Below, piece by piece: positions 1 to 6,472 of a stretch of DNA of 64,000 nt (position 1 is the stretch's first letter; the number at the start of each line of letters is the position of its first letter). The notes beneath the pieces are model-generated. The model was given only the letters and a program-made list of their open reading frames with translations. It was not told the origin of the DNA and made no database searches. This DNA is from Methylococcales bacterium. GTDB taxonomy: Bacteria; Pseudomonadota; Gammaproteobacteria; Methylococcales; Methylomonadaceae. Location of the stretch: positions 1 through 64,000 of the forward strand of contig JAPLRS010000041.1 in NCBI GenBank assembly GCA_026399015.1, given 5' to 3'. The translations under genes and the position numbers were made by a program.

Positions 1-338
1 ACGCGCAAATAAGATTTAGCCGCACTATCTGGCTCACGCGTACCCTGTTCCCAATCTCTGAGGGTGCCTAAAGGCAACTCAAATTGCTGAGAAAATTGCT
101 GTTGCGTCATATTTAAACGTTTACGAATCTCTTTAGGATTCGGTACTGGACGAAACTGCTTTAGCTCAGCATCAGTTAATAAGGGATTCTCTAAGTCGGC
201 CTCAGCCGCCGCCTCAATCTCTGCATCGGTTAATGCGTTTAACCGTGCCCAATAGGTTTTGTCGGCAAGCACTTGCTGAGTGCCATCTTTCATAAACTGT
301 ACTGTCGTGCCGTTTTTTCGTTCAACTGTTATAGTCAT
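1..338 (-). CDS. XRE-type HTH regulator / antitoxin-like protein, 3' end cut by window
   Basis: This frame is not in the ORF track. It reads leftward from an ATG at 338 for 112 codons and leaves the window without a stop. Residues about 35-65 carry the acidic 'ALTDAEIEAAA...PLLTDAEL' linker, and residues about 68-112 form a Cro/XRE helix-turn-helix (EIRKRLNMTQQQFSQ, then GTLRDWEQGTREPDS). This resembles the NadS/HigA type of regulator, which usually acts as the antitoxin or autorepressor of a short toxin operon. Family members are about 110-120 residues, so probably only a few residues are missing. The partner toxin, if any, is outside the window. HTH assignment is confident; the antitoxin role is inferred from the neighbouring TA genes. 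Confidence 0.75.
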   Translation of the reverse strand, partial: MTITVERKNGTTVQFMKDGTQQVLADKTYWARLNALTDAEIEAAAEADLENPLLTDAELKQFRPVPNPKEIRKRLNMTQQQFSQQFELPLGTLRDWEQGTREPDSAAKSYLR

Positions 339-639
339 AATAATTACTACCCATCATTCTTATAAATTTAATGAATAAAACTCATATACCTGAGTCTTTC
401 AGCCTTACTTGCCGGTCGTATAATAACTGGAGTCAGAGTAAACTCACGATTGGATAGTAGCTATACAACTTTCTGCTGATCAACCATTCTACGATCTGGC
501 GTTTTCGTCAGATTTAGGAAAAAAAGAATTTAATGCGGTGATTGTTAATCGAAATAAGTTTAAAAATTAGCTTTAGGCTAATATTTCAAAAATATGACCT
601 AATCAAGCAAAGGTCTGTATTTATTTTGGTGATACCTAC
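339..639. other. Intergenic stretch with a short orphan reading frame
   Basis: There is no complete gene here. A 42-codon frame without a start (442-570, +; from THDWIVAIQL to NRNKFKN and a TAG stop) has protein-like composition and follows directly on an in-frame TAA. It could be the 3' scrap of a lost gene, but I do not recognise the family. The remainder is AT-rich. Confidence 0.3.
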
Positions 640-1131
640 TTAAAACTCACCAACATTCTTTAAAATTGAATTAATAACAGTTGCAGATATTCTAAAATCA
701 GATTGGTACAATTGATTGAATGCCCCTTTTGCAGAAGAAATTAAACCTCGTTTTTTAGCCAACCCTATAATTGCAGCAGTTCCAGTCACGATCAAGCCTT
801 TTTCTTTAGCAACGGATCGCCCTGCTCGCTCGTCCATAATCAGTAACACTTTATCAGAATGACCTAAAGCGATGTTAATACAGTCGGTTTCACCGACATC
901 AAGATCAATATCTAGCATTAGCAGAATAGGTGCTGGCCAAAGCGTTATCCACCCAGTATCAATAGCGTGTGAAATTGCTGTTTCTCCAGGAGCATTTTTA
1001 CCTGGCAATACTTCTTGCTTTACTGTTTCGGGTAAAAAAACAGTTCCAAATATCTCAGGCAACCACTCTAAGCCACCTACTAAAGCTAAGCCTATTAGAG
1101 GACTTGAATCAATAACAACTATTCGTGACAT
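640..1131 (-). CDS. DUF3368-family PIN-domain toxin
   Basis: A 163-residue protein with a PIN-like nuclease fold. The N-terminal IVVIDSSPLIGLA gives the first catalytic aspartate (D8). The middle VGETDCINIAL gives the conserved acidic pair, and LLIMDERAGRSVA gives the third acidic site, followed by the 'VTGTAAIIGLAKKRGLI' segment typical of DUF3368. PIN toxins of type II TA modules usually cleave RNA. It begins 7 bases after the stop of the UPF0175-type antitoxin gene on the same strand, so the two are surely cotranscribed. Length is normal for the family and nothing suggests inactivation. Its exact RNA target cannot be read from the sequence. Confidence 0.85.
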   Translation of the reverse strand: MSRIVVIDSSPLIGLALVGGLEWLPEIFGTVFLPETVKQEVLPGKNAPGETAISHAIDTGWITLWPAPILLMLDIDLDVGETDCINIALGHSDKVLLIMDERAGRSVAKEKGLIVTGTAAIIGLAKKRGLISSAKGAFNQLYQSDFRISATVINSILKNVGEF

Positions 1132-1138
1132 AGAGCGC

Positions 1139-1483
1139 TTAAACTTCTTTTAACCACTGATCTAAAGTATCAACATCTCGACTAACATCCTCTTCGATTT
1201 GACTTATCACAGATAAGCCTAAACGAGATATATGCGCAATAAAACTCGCTAACGGCAAGTCAGCTAACTTAGCAGCACGAACTAAGGATAAATCACCTTC
1301 TTTAAATAATGCCGTAGCCAATGCTTTTCTAACGCCTGGCAAATCAATAATATTTGATGATTTAAGTCCAACCATTAAGGCATCAGGTTCATTTCTATTC
1401 ATCACTAAGACTAAATCATTATTAGCCATTCGCAATGCTTCACTAGGGTTGTTTTTTAAGCCACTTACGTTAACGGTTTTCAT
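1139..1483 (-). CDS. UPF0175-family antitoxin
   Basis: A 114-residue protein. Residues 1-40 resemble a Phd/YefM-type DNA-binding N-terminus (MKTVNVSGLKNNPSEAL). The C-terminal half (ALATALFKEGDLSLVRAAKLADLPLASF) is the UPF0175 helix-turn-helix typical of antitoxins paired with DUF3368 PIN toxins. It lies immediately upstream of that toxin. The palindrome-containing region just before its start is a likely autoregulatory operator. Family and pairing are well supported; neutralisation of the toxin is inferred from that. Confidence 0.85.
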   Translation of the reverse strand: MKTVNVSGLKNNPSEALRMANNDLVLVMNRNEPDALMVGLKSSNIIDLPGVRKALATALFKEGDLSLVRAAKLADLPLASFIAHISRLGLSVISQIEEDVSRDVDTLDQWLKEV

Positions 1484-1503
1484 GGTCTTTCCAGATAGGA
1501 ATA

Positions 1504-1542
1504 TAAGATAGGCCTATTATATAGGCAGCATTGTCTATCTTA
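1504..1542 (-). promoter_or_regulatory. Candidate operator of the UPF0175/PIN module
   Basis: About 25 bases upstream of the antitoxin start lies a perfect 10-bp palindrome, ATAGGCCTAT (1508-1517). It is nested in a wider inverted pair, TAAGATA (1504-1510) and TATCTTA (1536-1542). This fits an autorepressor site of a TA operon. No binding data; the role is inferred from position and symmetry. Confidence 0.4.
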
Positions 1543-1737
1543 AAGAATTCTTTATTAAACCCAACCATCTTTACCACATATTCCGCAATGGCTTTTGACG
1601 CTATTTCAGATTTGTTTAGTACAACGTAAAACTGACGTGGTTTATGTTTTTGATTCCTGATAGACTTTTAGGTAATTACATTTGTTGGGACATGTATCAG
1701 GTATTTGATAGATCCTCTATTTGAATTAACACTAAAT

Positions 1738-2028
1738 ATGACTCTTATGAGACTGACTTCTGAGCAAACTAAAATTATTAAGGATACGGCTTATTCCGTG
1801 TTAGGTGAAGGTTCACGAGTTATCTTGTTTGGTTCTAGAGTTGATGTCGAAAAAAAAGGCGGTGATATTGATTTGTTATTTGAAACTGAGCATATTCTTA
1901 ACAACCGAGTTAACGCAATAGGTGCTCTTTATGCTGCGTTGATACGTAAACTGGGTGATAGAAAAATAGATATTTTATTAAAAGACCCTAAGACTCCGAA
2001 TGCTGCAGTTTTGGAGATTGCTAGGTAA
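1738..2028 (+). CDS. MntA-type minimal nucleotidyltransferase (antitoxin of a HepT/MntA pair)
   Basis: The protein has the minimal nucleotidyltransferase signature: ILFGSRVDVEKKGGDIDLLF, i.e. GSRx(n)GDIDLL with the two metal-binding aspartates. In the HepT/MntA system, MntA AMPylates and so silences its HEPN toxin. The ORF track begins at a TTG (1705). I prefer the ATG at 1738, or the one at 1747, because they sit closer to the conserved region. A HEPN-type reading frame follows 14 bases downstream in the usual order, but it is truncated. The enzyme itself looks intact (about 96 residues). Confidence 0.75.
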   Translation: MTLMRLTSEQTKIIKDTAYSVLGEGSRVILFGSRVDVEKKGGDIDLLFETEHILNNRVNAIGALYAALIRKLGDRKIDILLKDPKTPNAAVLEIAR

Positions 2029-2042
2029 ACGGGGATCGAGTT

Positions 2043-2207
2043 ATGAGTTTGAGGTATCTTCCTGAATACGCACAAATTGTTATATTTTCTCTTGAATTAG
2101 CGCGTAAAGAAGCAGAACTTGCAGAAAAGGTAGGTGTTTTAGATAGTGTAGATGCGTTTATTGTCGCTCGTAAGTTAAGAAATACTCTTGTGCATCAGTG
2201 TTATTGA
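2043..2207 (+). pseudogene. Truncated HepT-like HEPN toxin remnant
   Basis: This 54-codon frame is too short for the ORF track. It starts at ATG 2043, just after the MntA-like gene. It encodes an acidic helix (LELARKEAELAEKVGVLDS) and then RKLRNTLVHQCY, the RNxxxH signature of HEPN ribonucleases. HepT proteins usually run to about 110-140 residues with an RX4HXY motif. Here the motif reads RNTLVHQCY and the protein stops one codon later, so both the AMPylated tyrosine spacing and the C-terminal half are lost. Another frame stays open for some codons after the stop, consistent with a small indel. Most likely an inactive remnant. Confidence 0.65.
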
Positions 2208-2483
2208 AAAAAACAGAATTAGAAATTAATCATCTAGGCGTTCAGAAATAAAGAGTCTTACTTCAAAACAGGGACTGCACTTAATAGTTGTTTTGTATAT
2301 TCTTTTTTGGTTGAGTTAAGACTTAAATCAGTCGATCTGCCGCTTAAAGCATGCCTCATTCAAAAAATCTTATAATTTCGTTAGATAGTGATATAAGATT
2401 AGCTAAACAAGAAAAGATCTAAGTTAATCAGCAATATAGTAGGGTTAATGTATCAAGCGATTGAAGCTGTCACATAATCTGGT

Positions 2484-2672
2484 ATGATCCAATTACTGAA
2501 GCCTGTTCAACTAGAAGAATATGAACGACTGGTTGTTTTAAGAATTTCCAAAAAATCAACTTACGCCGAAACAACATCCGCTACATCTAAAGATTGGAGA
2601 AAATTTGTGGGCTTGATTAAAGACAAAGAATATACCCGAACCATTGAAGTTATTAAATTAATAGAGGATTGA
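2484..2672 (+). CDS. Small hypothetical protein, possible antitoxin fragment
   Basis: A 62-residue frame beginning with ATG (MIQLLKPVQLEEYERLVV) and containing a 'KDWRKFVGLIKD' segment. It lies just before the short antitoxin-like frame and the PIN toxin gene, on the same strand. I do not recognise a defined family. Size and place suggest it belongs to, or is left over from, the antitoxin part of that module. It may also be a decayed gene. The 276 bases before it (2208-2483) hold nothing I can support. Confidence 0.4.
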   Translation: MIQLLKPVQLEEYERLVVLRISKKSTYAETTSATSKDWRKFVGLIKDKEYTRTIEVIKLIED

Positions 2673-2677
2673 TAACA

Positions 2678-2767
2678 TTGAATATTGAATCCACCGATTG
2701 GCTGATCGGTTTTTTTGAAAAAACCTTTGGCTCTATTCCTGAGATGTCTGAAATAGAATTAATTTAA
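2678..2767 (+). CDS. Short antitoxin-like ORF overlapping the PIN toxin start
   Basis: A 29-codon frame from TTG at 2678, not in the ORF track, encoding DWLIGFFEKTFGSIPEM. The W-x-x-GFFEKTFGS pattern resembles the C-terminal tails of many small antitoxins encoded before PIN or RelE toxins. Its TAA stop overlaps the ATG of the PIN gene (TAATG), so translation is likely coupled. It may be a complete mini-antitoxin, or the surviving tail of a longer one broken by an indel between it and the 2484-2672 frame. Confidence 0.45.
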   Translation: MNIESTDWLIGFFEKTFGSIPEMSEIELI

Positions 2768-3213
2768 TGAAAGTCATCTATTTAGATGTATGCACTTATT
2801 GCCGCCCCTTCGATAACCAAGATGCCCTCCGCATACGTTTAGAAACGGAAGCTTTTTATCTCATTTTGCAACATATCCAACACAATCATTATCAATCAGT
2901 TGTTTCGCCTGTTCACCTTAAAGAAATCGAAGCGATTAGTGCAATCGAAGAACGTCTGTTGTTAAAAGCTCAATTAGAAAAGTTTTTTTGCCCTGTCGTC
3001 CGTGATAAACAAGCCATTCGATCTCGTGCAGACTATTTGTATCAACTGGGGTTTGGTATTGCTGATGCCGCTCATTTAGCATATGCTGAAGTTTTAGCTG
3101 ATGTTTTTATCTCTTGTGATGATAAACTATTGAAAAAATATAAAAAAGAAGTCACTGCAAAAATAATTGCTTTGAACCCACTTGAATTCGTCTCATCTGA
3201 GGAGTTGCAATAA
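2767..3213 (+). CDS. PIN-domain nuclease (toxin)
   Basis: A 148-residue PIN protein. The N-terminus MKVIYLDVCTYCRPFD provides the first catalytic Asp. GFGIADAAHLAYAEVLADVF carries the conserved central acidic residue, and ISCDDKLLKKY the final Asp pair. Such proteins are usually RNA-cleaving toxins. The gene overlaps the ORFs on both sides by one base (TAATG at both ends), implying a tightly coupled three-gene unit. It appears full length. PIN assignment is confident; target and which neighbour neutralises it are not determined. Confidence 0.8.
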   Translation: MKVIYLDVCTYCRPFDNQDALRIRLETEAFYLILQHIQHNHYQSVVSPVHLKEIEAISAIEERLLLKAQLEKFFCPVVRDKQAIRSRADYLYQLGFGIADAAHLAYAEVLADVFISCDDKLLKKYKKEVTAKIIALNPLEFVSSEELQ

Positions 3214-3407
3214 TGGAACAAGCCTTTTTAACTACTGAAACTCAACTTATTCAACAAGCCGTTCAGGTTTTGCTTGAAAAACTAGGCACAACTGATACCA
3301 ACCGTTTCTTAGCGCTTAAATCTACAGAGCGATTGGATTCAGTTCTAAGACATCAAACGTGGCAAAAAGATTTAGATAAAGATAGTTTTTTTGATGAAGT
3401 ATTCTAA
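3213..3407 (+). CDS. Small PIN-associated protein (candidate antitoxin)
   Basis: A 64-residue acidic protein (MEQAFLTTETQLIQQAVQVL to WQKDLDKDSFFDEVF) starting at the ATG that overlaps the PIN stop codon. From memory, proteins of this form (helical, 'RHQxWQ..LDKDxFFDEVF' tail) recur beside PIN genes of this kind. The translational coupling makes an antitoxin or accessory role likely. No DNA-binding motif is obvious. Function is inferred from context only. Confidence 0.55.
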   Translation: MEQAFLTTETQLIQQAVQVLLEKLGTTDTNRFLALKSTERLDSVLRHQTWQKDLDKDSFFDEVF

Positions 3408-3478
3408 ATAGCCAAGGGAAATTATTAATAAAGTAATAACGATGTCAGAATAAACTTAAATCAGTCCACTATCAAAAA

Positions 3479-3504
3479 GGCGCATTAATATTAAAAAATG
3501 CGCC
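3479..3504. terminator. Hairpin after the PIN module
   Basis: GGCGCATT (3479-3486) pairs with AATGCGCC (3497-3504) around a 10-base AT loop, 70 bases after the last TA-module stop. It lacks a clean T-run, so a termination role is only likely. Confidence 0.45.
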
Positions 3505-3537
3505 ACTTAAAAATCACCCAATAAACCTATACATTAA

Positions 3538-3693
3538 TTACGGGACATATTGTTCGATGGGATCTGAAAAGTTATAAAGATTGAGTTTATTAGCTTCTGG
3601 GCTGGTTGCCGCCGCTTTGAAAATATGCTCTTTTTCAAGCAGATGAGTTTTAATGTTACCGTAGAGAGTATAGGCGCATTTCAAATAAAGACA
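3538..3693 (-). pseudogene. C-terminal remnant of an unidentified gene
   Basis: A leftward open frame of 51 codons with no start codon. It runs from just inside a TAG (3694-3696) to a TAA stop at 3538-3540. The peptide (CAYTLYGNIKTHLLEKEHIF ... ANKLNLYNFSDPIEQYVP) has good protein-like composition but matches no family I can name. It looks like the 3' end of a gene whose remainder has been deleted, as expected in an accessory strip. Confidence 0.4.
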
Positions 3694-3821
3694 CTATAAA
3701 TAGTATTTTTTATGAAAATAATTTATTATTTACCTCGTAACAAACTATAAGACGCTGATTTAATTGAAATATATAAATAAAATAACTCTTTCTCTGCTAC
3801 AGATAATGCTTTGGTTGCAAT

Positions 3822-3878
3822 AGATAGGGTGTTGTTCAGTCTGGAGTGCCCCACTCTAGACCGAACAACACCCTATCT
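3822..3878. repeat. 27-bp imperfect inverted repeat (long hairpin)
   Basis: Two 27-base arms (3822-3848 and 3852-3878) are reverse complements with two mismatches and only 3 bases between them. They contain AGATAGGGTGTTGTTC and its complement. The structure is too long, and lacks the T-tract, for a simple terminator. It resembles a folded intergenic repeat or the end of a small non-autonomous element. Confidence 0.7.
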
Positions 3879-3981
3879 GTTTTAAAGTGGGGCACTTTAA
3901 GCAATTCAAACTTTAGTTATGTTAGCGAGGGCTACTTTAAAGCAGATGGCACCCTATTTACCTTAAAGTGGGGCGCTTTAA
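3869..3981. repeat. Two copies of a 32-bp element with TTAAAG/CTTTAA palindrome
   Basis: Copies at 3869-3900 and 3950-3981 agree at 27 of 32 bases and are spaced 81 bases apart. Each begins CACCCTAT and ends in a palindrome (TTAAAGTGGGGCACTTTAA in the first). The first copy overlaps the right arm of the long inverted repeat. Related fragments (CTACTTTAAAG, ATAAAGTAGG) lie around them. Confidence 0.65.
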
Positions 3982-4216
3982 AGTAAACCAGCCTTTATCT
4001 GCCATAAAGTAGGTCACTCCAGAGTAGCTAAAGTATTATTTAGCCCTTTCGAACTATAATTTAATTAAAATTTATCCCTATCAATCGCCTTGACAGTATG
4101 ATTCATCGCAATCAATACCCTATCTATCGTGTTTATTGATAAAATAGTCTTTTAACGCTTTAACTCTCTTAAAGGCGATACCTTCACCCTTAGACAAACT
4201 CATCACTTTAGGCTTT

Positions 4217-5800
4217 ATGACTCAATTAAACCTTTGGCAACGCTATCAAGATTGGCTGTATTTTAATAACGAATTAGATTTGTATGTGGATGTTAGTCGC
4301 ATGCGCTTTGATGATGCCTTAGTTGAGGCGCTAACGCCTAAATTTACTAAAGCCTTTGCTGACATGGCGGCTTTAGAGCAAGGTGCTATTGCTAATCCAG
4401 ATGAAAACCGACAGGTTGGGCATTATTGGTTGCGTAACCCTGATGTAGCCCCAGCAGAACTACGCGCCGAGATCATCAATAATCTTGCGCAAATTGCGAC
4501 CTTTGTGCAACAGGTGCATGCCGGAGAAATTCGCCCACTTAGTGCCCCCAAATTTACGGATATACTATCCATTGGCATTGGTGGCTCCGCTTTAGGGCCA
4601 CAATTTGTTGATGAAGCTTTGGCGCCTGCAGCCGGTGATTTAGCCATTAATTTTATTGATAATACTGACCCTGCAGGTATTGATAAAATCTTAGCTAAAC
4701 TTAAAGACCGTTTAAAAAGCACGCTAGTTATTATTACGAGTAAATCCGGTGGCACACCTGAAACGCGTAATGGCATGCTAGAAGTTAAACACGCCTTTGA
4801 ACAACAAAACCTTAGTTTTTCTGATCATGCCGTGGCTATTACCATGCTGGGTAGTAAGATGGATGAAATTGAACGCAACGAAGGTTGGTTAGCAGAATTC
4901 CCTATGTTTGATTGGGTAGGTGGCCGTACGTCAGAAATGTCATCAGTAGGCTTACTGTCTGCAGCATTAATGGGTATTGATGTAAATGCCTTGTTAGCTG
5001 GGGCTAAGACTATGGATATTGCTACTCGCGTAGCCGATATTAAACAAAATCCCGCCGCTTTATTAGCCTTAAGTTGGTATTACGCGACGAACGGTAAAGG
5101 CGAAAAAGATATGGTTATCTTGCCTTATAAAGACAGTCTGCAATTATTCTCGCGATACTTACAACAATTGGTGATGGAATCACTGGGTAAACAAGTTGAT
5201 TTAGCGGGCAATATCGTCAATCAAGGCCTTACTGTTTATGGAAATAAAGGCTCAACTGACCAACATGCCTTTGTACAACAATTACGCGAGGGCGTGGCTA
5301 ATTTCTTTGCTGTATTTATTGAAGTTTTAAAAGATCGAGACGGCCCATCTATTACAGTTGATCCTGAAACGACTTCGGGTGATTATTTATCCGGTATGTT
5401 ACAAGGTACACGCCAAGCTCTTTATGATAATGGTCGTGATTCTATTACCTTAACCATTAAAGAAGTAAGCCCCAAAACAGTAGGCGCACTTATTGCCTTG
5501 TTTGAAAGAGCGGTGGGTATCTACGCCTCCTTAGTTAATATTAATGCCTATAACCAACCCGGCGTTGAAGCGGGTAAAAAAGCGGCGGAAACGTTATTAA
5601 ATTTACAACACCGAGTGCTTGCTGTTTTAAAAGTCGCAGATAAAGCGTTGTCTTTAACTGAATTAGCTGAAAAAGCCGATGCCAGTGCGCAAATTGAACA
5701 TGTTTATAAGATTGTTCGGCATTTAGCCGAAAACGAACGTGGGATTGTTTTACAAGGGGATTTTAAATTTCCAACTAGCCTACAGGTTTTAAAAGTTTAA
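4217..5800 (+). CDS. pgi: Glucose-6-phosphate isomerase
   Basis: Interconverts glucose-6-phosphate and fructose-6-phosphate in the cytoplasm; in methanotrophs it links the ribulose monophosphate pathway, glycolysis and glycogen synthesis. The 527-residue protein has the SIS sugar-isomerase fold, with [15 protein letters not shown] near residue 115, [13 protein letters not shown] near residue 175, and the isomerase signature region around [13 protein letters not shown]. It is of the shorter cyanobacterial/plastid-like class, not the 549-residue E. coli form. It is convergent with the LOG-family gene (29-base gap). The nearby PPi-phosphofructokinase acts on its product. Confidence 0.95.
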   Translation: MTQLNLWQRYQDWLYFNNELDLYVDVSRMRFDDALVEALTPKFTKAFADMAALEQGAIANPDENRQVGHYWLRNPDVAPAELRAEIINNLAQIATFVQQVHAGEIRPLSAPKFTDILSIGIGGSALGPQFVDEALAPAAGDLAINFIDNTDPAGIDKILAKLKDRLKSTLVIITSKSGGTPETRNGMLEVKHAFEQQNLSFSDHAVAITMLGSKMDEIERNEGWLAEFPMFDWVGGRTSEMSSVGLLSAALMGIDVNALLAGAKTMDIATRVADIKQNPAALLALSWYYATNGKGEKDMVILPYKDSLQLFSRYLQQLVMESLGKQVDLAGNIVNQGLTVYGNKGSTDQHAFVQQLREGVANFFAVFIEVLKDRDGPSITVDPETTSGDYLSGMLQGTRQALYDNGRDSITLTIKEVSPKTVGALIALFERAVGIYASLVNINAYNQPGVEAGKKAAETLLNLQHRVLAVLKVADKALSLTELAEKADASAQIEHVYKIVRHLAENERGIVLQGDFKFPTSLQVLKV

Positions 5801-5829
5801 CTACCTGAGTATTAGCTAGCGAAAATAAA

Positions 5830-6420
5830 TCAAACTTCGGCTTTATTTAGCCACGTTTTAATAGGCGGCGCTTGATAATTGATAAATCGATCTAAAAGCA
5901 CATCTGGATCTGATTCAACCATTAATAAATCTCGCGTCTCCTGTTTAACAAATTGCTCTGCTAAAACATGATCTAAAAACTGTATTAAATGATCGTAATA
6001 ACCAGAAATATTCAGCAGACCAATAGGCTTATGATGAAAACCCAATTGCGCCCAGGTCCAGATTTCAAACAGTTCTTCAAAAGTACCAATACCACCGGGT
6101 AAAGCAATAAAACCATCAGATAATTCAGCCATCAGCATTTTGCGCTCATGCATACTTTCTGTGACATGCAATTGCGTAAGGTGATGGTGCGCTACTTCTT
6201 TATGCGCTAACGCTTTAGGTATAACACCAATCACTTCACCACCTAATGCCAAAATCCCATCAGCCACTTTACCCATAACACCAATACTTGCGCCACCGTA
6301 AACCAAACCCATATTATGTTTGACTAAAGCTTGTGCTAAGGCAGTACCCGCCTCACCATAAGCATCTAAGCGCCCATTACTAGAGCCACAATAGACGCAG
6401 ATATTTTTAATGACAGTCAT
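5830..6420 (-). CDS. LOG-family protein (nucleoside 5'-monophosphate phosphoribohydrolase, TIGR00730)
   Basis: A 196-residue Rossmann-fold protein of the LOG/lysine-decarboxylase-like family, whose characterised members release the base from nucleoside monophosphates (cytokinin activation in plants, AMP hydrolysis in bacteria). CVYCGSSNG at residues 8-16, YGGASIGVMG near 41-50, the HERKMLM arginine/lysine pair near 91-97 and the PGGIGTFEE signature at 108-116 are all intact. The name 'lysine decarboxylase' sometimes given to it is wrong. It stands alone between pgi and the dynamin-like gene. The physiological substrate is unknown. Confidence 0.88.
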   Translation of the reverse strand: MTVIKNICVYCGSSNGRLDAYGEAGTALAQALVKHNMGLVYGGASIGVMGKVADGILALGGEVIGVIPKALAHKEVAHHHLTQLHVTESMHERKMLMAELSDGFIALPGGIGTFEELFEIWTWAQLGFHHKPIGLLNISGYYDHLIQFLDHVLAEQFVKQETRDLLMVESDPDVLLDRFINYQAPPIKTWLNKAEV

Positions 6421-6472
6421 ATTATAAATAGGGGTGGCGACTGTTAATATTTATGCTTACTTTGCAGTTTGT

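Larger units (their letters stand above)
3408..4216. other. Long gene-free stretch with hairpins, a gene remnant and repeats
   Basis: This 809-base region separates the TA strip from pgi. It contains a terminator-like hairpin (3479-3504), a leftward gene scrap (3538-3693), a long inverted repeat (3822-3878), and two copies of a 32-bp element with a TTAAAG...CTTTAA palindrome (3869-3900, 3950-3981). The last 180 bases before pgi probably hold its promoter, but I cannot pick one convincingly. Confidence 0.6.

Noticed and set aside
872-1153. 93-aa + strand ORF
   Set aside because: Antisense shadow of the PIN toxin gene, with no recognisable domain.
1470-1669. Minus-strand open frame of about 65 codons before the UPF0175 antitoxin
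   Set aside because: No start codon, overlaps the antitoxin start, and no recognisable family; may be chance or a remnant.
4423-4776. 117-aa minus ORF inside pgi
   Set aside because: Opposite-strand shadow of a well-supported gene.
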